Source of the DNA: a virus
Virus record (IMG/VR): IMGVR_UViG_3300044712_000792
Coordinates: 1-64,000 of that record
Strand: one strand, 5' to 3'
DNA length: 64,000 nt
Part shown: piece by piece, positions 33,046 to 41,097 of the stretch
Layout of the letters: the number at the start of each line of letters is the position of its first letter
How positions within the stretch are numbered: position 1 is the stretch's first letter
Notes under the pieces: model-generated
What the model was told of the DNA's origin: nothing
Database searches by the model: none
The model's input: the letters and a program-made list of their open reading frames with translations, nothing else
Position numbers and translations under genes: made by a program

Positions 33046-34296
33046 ATGTTTGTTCCTAGATTATTGTTTGAAGATACTGATGACATTCCATTGACCCTTG
33101 AAAATGGGGATAAAGGTATAAATGTATTAAGCCTTTTTGATGGAATAAGTTGTGCTAGACTTGCATTAGATAAAGCAAACATAAAGGTAAATACTTATTA
33201 TGCCTCTGAAATTGACAAGTATGCTATTGCTATTTCCAAAAAGAATTACCCAAGCATTATACCTATTGGTTGTGTGGAAAACATAAGTTTTATAGATAAT
33301 ACTTTAATATCACATATTGACGATATGATAACTTTCAAAAATCCTAGTATTGATTTGATTATAGGTGGTAGTCCTTGTCAAGACCTTTCAATAGCAAATA
33401 AGGGTAGGGAAGGTTTGGCGGGTAAAAGGTCAGGTCTGTTTTGGGAGTATGTAAGAATAGTAAAAGAAATAAGGCCAAAGTATTTCATATTGGAAAATGT
33501 AGCCTCAATGCCTAAAGAAGCTAAAATGGTTATTACAGAAGCATTGTTTGGTGTTACTCCTAATATTATAAATGCTTCTTTAGTTTCGGCACAGCAAAGG
33601 AAAAGGCTGTTTTGGGTCGGAGTTAAAAATGGAGATACTTATGATTCTGTTCTAATCCCACAGCCTACCGATAAAGGAATTATGCTTAAAGATATAATAG
33701 TCAATGAGGTTGATGAGAAATACATTATTTCAGATAAGCATTATGAACGAATGAAAAGCCATAATAAGAACTTTAAGGTTAGAGATTTGGATGGTAAAAC
33801 AACTACTATTATAGCTTCTTATTATAAAATACCTTCAGATGGTAACTATGTGCGAGTAGCAAAAGCACCAAACGGTAAAATATTGGTGATACATATGGAC
33901 AAGACACCCCATTCTTTTAAAGAAGTAAGAACAGATATAGGGAAAGCAAAGAGAAGAGAACATAGAAAATTGACTGGTGAAGATACTACAAGGCGTGGTA
34001 TAGATGATAAAATGTATATTCCAAACACTTCTGGTAAAGCTAACTGTGCCACAACAGCAGTAGGTGTAGAAGGTTTAATAGCCGATACTGATTATGTTAG
34101 AAAGCTATTACCTATTGAGTTTGAAAGATTACAATGCATCCCTGATTATTATACTGCTTTAGGTATAGATGAATTGGGAAAAGAAATAGAGATTAGTGAT
34201 ACCCAAAGATATAAAACATTGGGAAATTCGTTCAACGCAGAGGTAGTAGCACATATTTTCCGTTACATATCGCAGAAAGAATATAAATCTGCGTAA
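33046..34296 (+). CDS. DNA cytosine-C5 methyltransferase
   Basis: 416 residues. Motif I is LSLFDGISCARLAL, motif IV GGSPCQDLS with catalytic C111, motif VI FILENVAS, motif VIII QQRKRLFWVG and motif X LGNSFNAEV. The variable target-recognition region (about 215-345) gives no readable specificity. No restriction endonuclease is adjacent, so a solitary, anti-restriction or regulatory methylase is likely. The first 22 residues are an extra N-terminal tail. Confidence 0.93.
   Translation: MFVPRLLFEDTDDIPLTLENGDKGINVLSLFDGISCARLALDKANIKVNTYYASEIDKYAIAISKKNYPSIIPIGCVENISFIDNTLISHIDDMITFKNPSIDLIIGGSPCQDLSIANKGREGLAGKRSGLFWEYVRIVKEIRPKYFILENVASMPKEAKMVITEALFGVTPNIINASLVSAQQRKRLFWVGVKNGDTYDSVLIPQPTDKGIMLKDIIVNEVDEKYIISDKHYERMKSHNKNFKVRDLDGKTTTIIASYYKIPSDGNYVRVAKAPNGKILVIHMDKTPHSFKEVRTDIGKAKRREHRKLTGEDTTRRGIDDKMYIPNTSGKANCATTAVGVEGLIADTDYVRKLLPIEFERLQCIPDYYTALGIDELGKEIEISDTQRYKTLGNSFNAEVVAHIFRYISQKEYKSA
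34274..34288 (+). promoter_or_regulatory. Class II motif before tRNA
   Basis: AGAAAGAATATAAAT overlaps the end of the methyltransferase gene and ends 20 bases before the tRNA 5' end, a suitable place for its promoter. Confidence 0.42.
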
Positions 34297-34307
34297 AAAT
34301 AGTCCGT

Positions 34308-34381
34308 AGGCGGTTGGTGAAATAGTATCACAGATGGCTTTGACCCATCAGTCGTTGGAGCGTAACCAGCACCGCCTGCCA
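34308..34381 (+). tRNA. tRNA-Gln (anticodon UUG), atypical D and T loops
   Basis: The acceptor stem AGGCGGT/ACCGCCT, D stem GTGA/TCAC, anticodon stem GATGG/CCATC with loop CTTTGAC (anticodon TTG), T stem GTTGG/CCAGC and an encoded CCA end can all be paired by eye. The T loop reads AGCGTAA instead of the usual TTCRANY, and the D loop lacks the GG pair. The normal elbow contact would therefore not form. It would read CAA/CAG if functional. Confidence 0.82.
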
Positions 34382-34432
34382 ATATCTACAATATATAGTC
34401 CTATTACTAAACGCAACCACAATTAGTGCTAC

Positions 34433-34463
34433 TTGACAAAATCAAGTTTTTGATACATATTAT
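34433..34463 (+). promoter_or_regulatory. Possible sigma70-type promoter
   Basis: TTGACA at 34433-34438 is followed after 19 bases by TATTAT at 34458-34463, a -35/-10 pair of host type although the spacer is 2 bases longer than ideal. It precedes the zinc-ribbon/sigma-like gene at 34501, which has no class I or II motif immediately upstream. Confidence 0.45.
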
Positions 34464-34500
34464 ATATGCAAGGCAATGGATGCCTTGAGGGAGGTGGCAG

Positions 34501-35517
34501 ATGAAAAGGACAGAAGGAAATGAAGAAAAGAAGGCCTTGACAAACGCCACCGGAAATGATATATTAGATAGTGGGAGGTTCGGGATGGAAGTAGTAGAGA
34601 AGAAGAAAAGAGGAAGACCTAGGAAGGTTGTTCCTGTTGTTGAAACCATTGTGGAAGAATCTGTAAATGATGTGATGGAGAAGGTTATGGCAAATGTAGA
34701 TGCGGATAACATTACCTTTGATGTCTGTTCTAATTGCGGTTCTATGCTGATTAAAGAAGACAACGAAATGGTTTGTCCTAATTGCGTAGAACTTCCAATT
34801 TCAAAGACTTGTTCAGAGTGTGGTGGATTTCTTATGGAAGTTGATGGAGAGACCATTTGTGGTTCTTGCGGTAAAGTTTTCTCCGACACTCCCAATGTAA
34901 ACGCTTGCTCTGATTGCGGTGGTGTCATCTTTACCGAGGAAGACGAGAGCATGTGTTCTTGCTGTGGGAAGGTGTTCTTCGTAAAAGAAGCAAAGGAAGA
35001 AGTTGTTGTGAATGAGGTATTTACCGATGAATTGGCAAATATCATCAAGTCAGAACATCAGCTTTTTTCTAATCTTGCTTCTAAATACGCCAATTCCTTC
35101 ACTGGCGATAAGGAAGACTTGTATAACGACTTGGTAATCAAGACTTACGAAATCTACAATGCCAAGGCAAGCCAGTTCTGCGGTTACAATGCGGACTTCA
35201 GAAACTTCCTTATTAGGTCACTCAAGAACTACTGCCTTAACTCTATTTCCTACGCTAATAGGCACGGAAATAAGGAAGCCAATGAAATACCCGAAAACTA
35301 CCACAAGGCTTCCACTACGATTGAATACAACGACCTTACGGCAAGGGAAAGGTATTTGATAGAGGTATTTGATGTCCTAGATACAGAGAAGTATAACATC
35401 AAGAAGTGGGACGACAAACGCCTTCTAAATACCGTCTGTGTGGATATAGCTGAAAAAGAGAACACAGACCCTCACTACATCTTGAGAGAGTTTAAGGTTC
35501 TAGCTTCTAAACTATAA
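34501..35517 (+). CDS. AT-hook, triple zinc-ribbon protein with sigma-like C-terminus
   Basis: 338 residues. KKKRGRPRK (34-42) is an AT-hook. Three zinc ribbons follow with identical CxxC-x12-CxxC spacing: 76-79/92-95, 104-107/120-123 and 136-139/152-155. Residues 170-250 (LFSNLASKYANSF, KEDLYNDLVIKTYEIY, then FRNFLIRSLKNYCLNSI) follow the helix pattern of sigma-70 region 2 and of T4 gp55. I infer a phage transcription factor, possibly for late genes. It could instead be a DNA-binding scaffold. GGGAGG precedes the ATG. Confidence 0.6.
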   Translation: MKRTEGNEEKKALTNATGNDILDSGRFGMEVVEKKKRGRPRKVVPVVETIVEESVNDVMEKVMANVDADNITFDVCSNCGSMLIKEDNEMVCPNCVELPISKTCSECGGFLMEVDGETICGSCGKVFSDTPNVNACSDCGGVIFTEEDESMCSCCGKVFFVKEAKEEVVVNEVFTDELANIIKSEHQLFSNLASKYANSFTGDKEDLYNDLVIKTYEIYNAKASQFCGYNADFRNFLIRSLKNYCLNSISYANRHGNKEANEIPENYHKASTTIEYNDLTARERYLIEVFDVLDTEKYNIKKWDDKRLLNTVCVDIAEKENTDPHYILREFKVLASKL

Positions 35518-35559
35518 CCTTAACATTGCTTGGATTGGCTATTGAAAGGAGAGTGTGCG

Positions 35560-36015
35560 ATGAAAGTAGAACTCAAGAACCTCGAAGGACACGACGGACA
35601 CGATAGCTTTTGCTTCAGAGCAACCCTTTATGTTGATGGGGTTAAAAGTGGCGATGTAACCAATGATGGCAATGGTGGTTGTCATATGTTTGATGATTGG
35701 AATGTTGCCAAAAAGCTAAATGAGTATGCCAAAACCTTACCCAAAAACAAATTTCCAGCAGAGTTGGGTGGTGGGGAATATGAACAGAGTGCAGACTCTT
35801 TGGTTGATGATGCTATTGATGCTTACTTTAAAGCTAAAGACGAGAAGAAATTCAAAAAGGCTTTGGAAACTATGACACTTTTCACGCTACCCGAAGATAA
35901 AGCTAAAGGTATTGCCTATAGGTCTCTTAAAGCACCTTATAGCGAAAAGACAAAAAGCTTCATTCTGTCAAAATTTCCCAATGCTACCATTTTGAATGAG
36001 GGAGGTAGAAAATGA
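35560..36015 (+). CDS. Hypothetical protein, 151 aa
   Basis: The ATG at 35560 follows AAAGGAGAG with usable spacing, so the extra 10 residues upstream are dropped. Opens with a beta-rich part (GHDSFCFRATLYVDG, GDVTNDGNGG), then helices. Similar proteins are common in large phages by my recollection. No function known. Confidence 0.75.
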   Translation: MKVELKNLEGHDGHDSFCFRATLYVDGVKSGDVTNDGNGGCHMFDDWNVAKKLNEYAKTLPKNKFPAELGGGEYEQSADSLVDDAIDAYFKAKDEKKFKKALETMTLFTLPEDKAKGIAYRSLKAPYSEKTKSFILSKFPNATILNEGGRK

Positions 36016-36278
36016 AAAAGTACATTGTTTGGGACAGAACCGATGAAGGAGAATCTAAACCCGATGTTAGAGAGGCTGTGGAGGCTGTAGTTCCAAAAGA
36101 AAGAATCAATGTATTTAAACTTTGTTGGTATTTAATTATCAACAAGCGTTTTCGCTTCTTTCTTGAAGAAACACTTAAATATGCCTTAAGACATTCTGAT
36201 AGCTATTGTGGTGAAGGTGCAAGCGATGTAATATTGTTTAGGCATACGAAAGCCTACGGAAAAATATGGAAAAACTAA
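36012..36278 (+). CDS. Hypothetical protein, 88 aa
   Basis: ATGA-coupled to the previous gene, behind GGGAGG. A basic helix-rich centre (FKLCWYLIINKRFRFFLEE). Ends the unit closed by the terminator at 36302. Confidence 0.7.
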   Translation: MKKYIVWDRTDEGESKPDVREAVEAVVPKERINVFKLCWYLIINKRFRFFLEETLKYALRHSDSYCGEGASDVILFRHTKAYGKIWKN

Positions 36279-36301
36279 ATAGATGTTAGCGTTTTGTAGG
36301 T

Positions 36302-36331
36302 AAGGGTTGGTAGAAATATCAACCCTTTTTT
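36302..36331 (+). terminator. Rho-independent terminator
   Basis: AAGGGTTG pairs with CAACCCTT around a 10-base loop and runs into TTTT. It separates the sigma-like unit from the MazG unit, whose class I motif begins in the T-run. Confidence 0.85.
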
Positions 36332-36353
36332 ATTATGTATTTGTTTTAATAAG
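36330..36353 (+). promoter_or_regulatory. Class I motif directly behind terminator
   Basis: TTATTATGTATTTGTTTTAA then TAAG ends at AGGAGG for the gene at 36366. With 10811 it is one of two copies placed immediately after a terminator, which supports promoter function. Confidence 0.65.
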
Positions 36354-36365
36354 TAGGAGGTTGTA

Positions 36366-36632
36366 GTGACTACAATAACAGATGAACAATTGAAAAATTT
36401 AGCTAATTTAATAGAAGACATAAAAAGAGAGAACAGTAGACAAATTGATAAGTGGGGAGTTCAAAGCTGTTCACCCTTTGAGTGGATTACTTGGTTGACA
36501 GAAGAAACAGGTGAATTAGCACAAGCAGTTTCAGAACATTATTATAGAGGAAAGCCCAAAGAAGAGATATATAAAGAAGCCATACAAGTTGCATCTTTAG
36601 CATTAAAAATTGCGGAAATTCATAGGAGTTAA
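36366..36632 (+). CDS. MazG-like nucleotide pyrophosphohydrolase
   Basis: 88 residues from a GTG behind AGGAGG. WLTEETGELAQAV (43-55) supplies the paired metal-binding Glu residues (46, 47 and 50), and the later EAIQVASLAL helix supplies the second half. This is the single-domain phage MazG type, which hydrolyses noncanonical NTPs/dNTPs or related nucleotides. The Asp usual in the second motif is not evident, so activity is not certain. Confidence 0.78.
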   Translation: MTTITDEQLKNLANLIEDIKRENSRQIDKWGVQSCSPFEWITWLTEETGELAQAVSEHYYRGKPKEEIYKEAIQVASLALKIAEIHRS

Positions 36633-36636
36633 TGTG

Positions 36637-36990
36637 ATGGATTTTATGAAAATGTATATTCTAGAGGGTAAAGTACCTGTTGTTTGTGAAGATAGAACAA
36701 AATATCTTGAATGGTTTTCAAACCATTTACGCAGAAGAGTGGCAAAAACAGAGAAAAATGATATAGTTGTTAGTACGGTTTTTTTAGGACTTAATCACGG
36801 AATAGATGCAGCCAAACCAATACTATTTGAAACTATGGTATTTGGAGGTAAGTTTGATTCATATGCTGAACGCTATAGTACATGGGAAGAAGCGGAACGA
36901 GGTCACGAAAATATGGTAAATCTAGTGTTTCCGAAAGTTTGGTGGGAAAAAATATTAGAAGCTATCTTTAGGTTTTTTAAGGAGGAATAG
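36637..36990 (+). CDS. Hypothetical protein of widespread phage family, 117 aa
   Basis: VSTVFLGLNHG followed by ILFETMVFGG and YSTWEEAERGHENMV is a pattern I recall from hypothetical proteins in many unrelated phages. Function not known. The ATG at 36637 follows AGGAG. A GTG one codon earlier is possible. Confidence 0.8.
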   Translation: MDFMKMYILEGKVPVVCEDRTKYLEWFSNHLRRRVAKTEKNDIVVSTVFLGLNHGIDAAKPILFETMVFGGKFDSYAERYSTWEEAERGHENMVNLVFPKVWWEKILEAIFRFFKEE

Positions 36991-37521
36991 ATGAATTATA
37001 TAGTTTTTGATTTAGAGGCTACATGTTGGAAAGAAGAACCATATAAAAAAGATATGGAAACTATTGAAATAGGTGCAGTTAAATTCAACGACAAGGGTGA
37101 AGTTATTGATGTGTTTGATGTTTATATTAAACCAACATTAAACCCTATTCTATCAGACTTTTGTAAGGAATTAACTCACATAACGCAAGAAACTGTTGAC
37201 AATGCTAAAAACGGCAAAGAAGTCATAGAACGCTTTAGGTCTTGGGTTGGTGGGGGTTGGCTGTGTTCTTGGGGTTGGTATGACAAAAGACAACTTAAAA
37301 TGGATTGCAAATTACACGGCATAGATGCTGATTGGCTTAAAAACCACATTAGTGTAAAGCATCAGTACATGGAAATGAAAGGTCTTGAAAAGTGTGGTTT
37401 AGGTAAAGCTATGGAATTAGAAGGTATTAAATTTTCAGGAACTCCACACAATGGATTTGATGATGCCTACAATATTGGTGTTATATTTCAGAAATATTTT
37501 GACAAATGGATATTTAAATGA
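36991..37521 (+). CDS. DEDDh 3'-5' exonuclease (DnaQ/KapD-like)
   Basis: 176 residues. FDLEATCW (D7, E9) is exo I, the Asp in WGWYDKRQL is in exo II, and HNGFDDAYN (H153, D157) is exo III. The TCW after DLEA is typical of the ERI1/KapD branch that acts on RNA ends. AAGGAGG lies about seven bases before the ATG. The stop abuts the stop of the convergent tail gene with no spacer. Confidence 0.88.
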   Translation: MNYIVFDLEATCWKEEPYKKDMETIEIGAVKFNDKGEVIDVFDVYIKPTLNPILSDFCKELTHITQETVDNAKNGKEVIERFRSWVGGGWLCSWGWYDKRQLKMDCKLHGIDADWLKNHISVKHQYMEMKGLEKCGLGKAMELEGIKFSGTPHNGFDDAYNIGVIFQKYFDKWIFK

Positions 37522-38592
37522 TTATCCGTAAGTGATGATTTCTGTCATAATATCTACCTTACCTGCTGTTGCCTCTGTAAATGTTAAGGTAAAGTATGTG
37601 ACATAGTTTGTCAATGTATAATTAGCTTCTGGAACTACATCACTATTTGCATCCCAAACAACCAAATGCTGTGTTGTGGTCGGTGCATAAGCTATAGTCC
37701 AAGTAGTAGATGCCGTATCTTGTTCATGAGTATATAATTTTTCAATAGTTACAAGTTCTCTTAATTCTTCGGTTGTGGTGGTAGAACTAGCTACTGCTTC
37801 CGAAGCTTTTTTTTGCAAGAAAACAGAAGTAATAGACTTTTCCACTCTTGAGGGTAGGGTTGGTAAATAAGCCTCAAGCGTAAAAGTTGCAGAAGCTCTA
37901 ACCATTCTTTCTGTATCTGCTGCTGCTATTAGACTTGTTTGTGCTATTGTATTATCAAAATGGCATCGTATCACTTCGGCAAAATCTATCTGTGGGGCGT
38001 AAATAGAAAAGTAAAAATCTGGCTGAAATGGAAGGAGAAATTGTTCAGTAAGCATTTGCAATTCTTGCTGATATTTAGTCCAAAAATTAACTGTATATTT
38101 CAAGTCCATCTGTTTATGGACACCTTTACTCTCAACAAATTTCTTCGTTAGGTCATCAAACCACACCCTTCTTTTATGGGAAATAGCCAAAGTCGGACCA
38201 CGATTTACAACCCTAGTGCTGTCAGTTCTTACAAAAGAGATAGCAGGTAGATTTATTCTACCCATCATATTGCCTACGCCTTCCTTCTGATTGGCTGAAA
38301 ATAACCTTTCTGGAACTCCGTAGGTGATATTTGTAACTGGTATTACATCTTGATTAGCGGCATCTAATATCTCAAAACCCTTAAACCACTTCTTGAGCAT
38401 ACCATCATATACCTCTAAAAAGCCACTATAAGCGTTTTTAACACCCCTTGAGTTAAGCCCTAGTATGAAGTCATAGGTAGTCTGTTCTTCGCTTCCTTTC
38501 CATTGATAAGAAGCGTCATAGCCTTCACCCTCATTTTTGATACCTACAGTATAAGATTGAAAGATACCTGGGTTATTAATGCTATCTACCAT
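37522..38592 (-). CDS. Tail completion / sheath stabiliser protein, gp15-like
   Basis: 356 residues. The order VIPVTNITYG (84-93), INLPAISF (113-120), MDLKYTVNFWTKYQQE (162-177), EQFLLPFQPDF (183-193) and ATFTLEAYLP (225-234) follows the layout of T4 gp15, which caps tube and sheath at the head end. Residues 287-350 (HEQDTASTTWTI, then YVTYFTLTFTEA) are an added beta domain also found in the tail protein at 58291. Last gene of the - strand tail block. Confidence 0.68.
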   Translation of the reverse strand: MVDSINNPGIFQSYTVGIKNEGEGYDASYQWKGSEEQTTYDFILGLNSRGVKNAYSGFLEVYDGMLKKWFKGFEILDAANQDVIPVTNITYGVPERLFSANQKEGVGNMMGRINLPAISFVRTDSTRVVNRGPTLAISHKRRVWFDDLTKKFVESKGVHKQMDLKYTVNFWTKYQQELQMLTEQFLLPFQPDFYFSIYAPQIDFAEVIRCHFDNTIAQTSLIAAADTERMVRASATFTLEAYLPTLPSRVEKSITSVFLQKKASEAVASSTTTTEELRELVTIEKLYTHEQDTASTTWTIAYAPTTTQHLVVWDANSDVVPEANYTLTNYVTYFTLTFTEATAGKVDIMTEIITYG

Positions 38593-39045
38593 TTATTCTC
38601 CATAATGTTTTGCCCCTAATGCCTTTAGTTTTTCAATAATATCTTTTACATTTCTACCTGATTTTTCCAATGTTTCTGCCATATCTAAAGGTGTTTTTTT
38701 ATAACTTTTGTAACCCCGTGGAGAAAGCCAACTATAAGACACCAAAAAGTTTACATCAAGTTTTGTACTTTTAGCATATGCTAAAAATAGTCTTACCATA
38801 TTAAGTCTTTTATTAAATAAAGCAAGGGAAAATGGGGTATGTTGTCCTATTCTAGTATTAACATCAATCTTCAGTTCTTTAGCACAAGACAAAACAAGTT
38901 TAAGCATATCATATCTATAATACTCTACCATATAATATAAATTATCATAAGCATTTATATTAGCACCCTGTTCAAGAAGCTGAACAAATGTAAAAAAGTT
39001 ATTATGTACTACAGAACTTCTTAATTCAAAATTAAGGTCAGCCAC
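38593..39045 (-). CDS. Ankyrin-repeat protein, 150 aa
   Basis: Three to four degenerate ankyrin repeats: FVQLLEQGANINAYD, MLKLVLSCAKELKIDVNT, MVRLFLAYAKSTKLDVNF, then a TPLDMAE start. The phrase CAKELKIDVN is close to the NAKELKLNVN of the ankyrin protein at 63396. The gene sits exactly between two virion genes, with one base between its stop and the next start. Partner unknown. Confidence 0.82.
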   Translation of the reverse strand: MADLNFELRSSVVHNNFFTFVQLLEQGANINAYDNLYYMVEYYRYDMLKLVLSCAKELKIDVNTRIGQHTPFSLALFNKRLNMVRLFLAYAKSTKLDVNFLVSYSWLSPRGYKSYKKTPLDMAETLEKSGRNVKDIIEKLKALGAKHYGE

Positions 39046-40161
39046 TTAACTCTCCCTTACCGTTACAATACCTGTTCTAGTTTCTATTTCCAAATTAGGT
39101 AATGTTACGGTCAGTTTCCATCTATACTTCCTAGCTTTTAGATATGCATGATGTGTTATAGCATCAGTAGACTCAAATACATAGACATAATCTGGCTGCG
39201 TATCCGTGTATGTTAATGCGGGTTCTGTAGCTGGAGGTACTATTTCAACTATACCTATTAAACCACTAGTAATTGTATTACCAGTTGAAGTTATTCTGTA
39301 TATTCTGTACTCTATAGCATCGCTAACCGCTGTCCAGGTCAAGGTAACATAATCATTATCTCCTAGAGGCGGAGCAGATGGGATTTGAACTTCTTGGGAT
39401 ATGATTAGTCGTCTAGCTGTAACAGCAACAACGATGTAAGTATATGTATATGCAGTAGATGTAGCCACTTTGGTTAATACAGCAGTAGGGGCTTCAAAGG
39501 CACATTTAGGTGTTGTTCCTCTAGTTACCCCTGTAAAATCTCCGTGATGTTTAATACAATAACAACCAGAGAACATTGTGTCATAAAAAAGTTCTAATAT
39601 CTGAAACTTTGAGGAACTAAAGATATAATCCTCAAATGTTATGGTTAAAATGAATGTGTCTTCCCAATAAAACGGCTTGAATTGCTTCCATGTAGTAATC
39701 AAATCTGTTGTCATTAAAAGAGTTACACCATTATTCAAATCTCCAATCCATTCAAATTCTGGTTCAATTTTAGCTGTCTTCTCTTGTAATCCGCAGGTTA
39801 AATACTTTCCCTTTAGATTAATCTTCTTCTTTTCTTCGGTAAGAACTAGTGTATTTTCTCTTGGGTTTGTTTGAACTTGTTTGTTAATTTTAGTGTTCTT
39901 GGCAGTTACCAATACGCTTACCCAAAATACTATCGGAACTGCCTCTAAATTAAGGTCAAATACAATGGAACTAGCCAATATGGTTAGGTCTTCTATTTCA
40001 GCTTTACCAACAACTCTATCATTTACAAAGAATAGAACATCTACCGAATTGCTAGATACTTCTTGTTTTGCATATAGTTCTTCTAAAGTTGTAATAGTAT
40101 CTTGTTCTACCGACCACTCTAATTTTAAGTCTTTATTGTTTATTGATTTTTCTACAATCAT
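39046..40161 (-). CDS. Putative tail/virion protein with fibronectin-like domain
   Basis: 371 residues. The N-terminal 210 residues are beta-rich and unrecognised. Residues about 215-320 (YIVVAVTARRLIISQE, DYVTLTWTAVSDAIEYRIYR) have the sequence pattern of a fibronectin type III domain. Position between gp15-like and gp25-like genes argues for a baseplate or tail-tip component. It overlaps the ankyrin gene at 40158 by four bases. Confidence 0.65.
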   Translation of the reverse strand: MIVEKSINNKDLKLEWSVEQDTITTLEELYAKQEVSSNSVDVLFFVNDRVVGKAEIEDLTILASSIVFDLNLEAVPIVFWVSVLVTAKNTKINKQVQTNPRENTLVLTEEKKKINLKGKYLTCGLQEKTAKIEPEFEWIGDLNNGVTLLMTTDLITTWKQFKPFYWEDTFILTITFEDYIFSSSKFQILELFYDTMFSGCYCIKHHGDFTGVTRGTTPKCAFEAPTAVLTKVATSTAYTYTYIVVAVTARRLIISQEVQIPSAPPLGDNDYVTLTWTAVSDAIEYRIYRITSTGNTITSGLIGIVEIVPPATEPALTYTDTQPDYVYVFESTDAITHHAYLKARKYRWKLTVTLPNLEIETRTGIVTVRES

Positions 40162-40688
40162 TCAGTAACCTTATGTTTTTCCATAAATCGTATAATTTTT
40201 TCTTTATCTGGCCCTTTAGCAAACCCAAAACTAGTCAGATTCCAATTACATGCTCTATAAGGGTCCGCCCCTAGTTTTATTAGAAATTCCACATTATCAA
40301 AATCACCCATATCACAAGCACACATTAAAGGTGTGATGCCATTTTTATTACCATAATCAGCACTACAACCACCATCAATTAATTTTTGCAATAACACCCT
40401 ATCAGTAATTCTAGCCCACATAGCAAAATGTATTATAGTATTCCTATAATTTTTTGTTTTAGCCTTTAAATTTAGCTTTAGGTCTTTTGCATTATTAAGC
40501 ATAAACCTAGCCATATCAATTCTATTTTCGTTGAGCATATGGGCTAACAAAGGAATTTCATCATCGCTATATCTATTAGTAACATAAGTGTTAGCAGAAA
40601 CACCATTATCTAGTAATTCATATAATTGTCTTAAGCTATTTTTCTCAACAGCTTCCGTTAGTTTTTCTATTACATTTTCTATTGGCAT
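40158..40688 (-). CDS. Ankyrin-repeat protein, 176 aa
   Basis: At least four repeats: LRQLYELLDNGVSANTY, MARFMLNNAKDLKLNL, LLQKLIDGGCSADYGNKNG, then ITPLMCACDMGDFDNVEFL, the last close to the ankyrin consensus. ATGA-coupled to the structural gene downstream. Encoded between gp25-like and the fibronectin-domain protein. Confidence 0.88.
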   Translation of the reverse strand: MPIENVIEKLTEAVEKNSLRQLYELLDNGVSANTYVTNRYSDDEIPLLAHMLNENRIDMARFMLNNAKDLKLNLKAKTKNYRNTIIHFAMWARITDRVLLQKLIDGGCSADYGNKNGITPLMCACDMGDFDNVEFLIKLGADPYRACNWNLTSFGFAKGPDKEKIIRFMEKHKVTE

Positions 40689-40689
40689 T

Positions 40690-41094
40690 TTACATCACAT
40701 TATTGCTTGAGAAATTGAATAAGAACTGTTGGTCGGTTGAGGTTTCAGTATTCCTTACATTCATAACAATTATCATTTTTACATTGTAATCTTCTGTATC
40801 ACCAACTGGACTGAATGTTATGTACAAAGAATCCACAGCTAAATATGACAGATATTTTTTCATTTGTAAGGTTATTATATTACGAATTTCTTGGATTACT
40901 AGGTCTGTTGATGGGGCAAACAAGTAACTTCTTATGCCTATACCGAACTCTGGGTATCCTACTCTTTCACCTGGAACAGTCATAAGTAGCTGATAAATAT
41001 TGACATACATACCTTCAACAGAACTTCTATCTGTGCCTTGAAAATATCCATCGGTCATAGATTTTTTGAAAGGTATTAAAATGCTATTTGGCAC
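40690..41094 (-). CDS. Baseplate wedge protein, gp25-like
   Basis: 134 residues, the usual length. The central ERVGYPEFGIGIRSYLFAPS (residues 39-58) is the hallmark of the gp25/GPW lysozyme-like fold family, which in T4 nucleates sheath assembly on the baseplate. It identifies a contractile tail. It lies between a 74-residue protein and an ankyrin gene, each within four bases. Confidence 0.9.
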   Translation of the reverse strand: MPNSILIPFKKSMTDGYFQGTDRSSVEGMYVNIYQLLMTVPGERVGYPEFGIGIRSYLFAPSTDLVIQEIRNIITLQMKKYLSYLAVDSLYITFSPVGDTEDYNVKMIIVMNVRNTETSTDQQFLFNFSSNNVM

Positions 41095-41097
41095 TTA

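Noticed and set aside
33046-34296. Restriction-modification system around the cytosine methyltransferase
   Set aside because: Neighbours are glycosyltransferases on one side and a tRNA and transcription-factor-like gene on the other. No endonuclease candidate is present.
37500-37545. Bidirectional terminator between convergent genes
   Set aside because: The two stop codons abut and only a weak AT-rich inverted repeat (AAATAT) is present. No stable hairpin with a T-run is visible on either strand.
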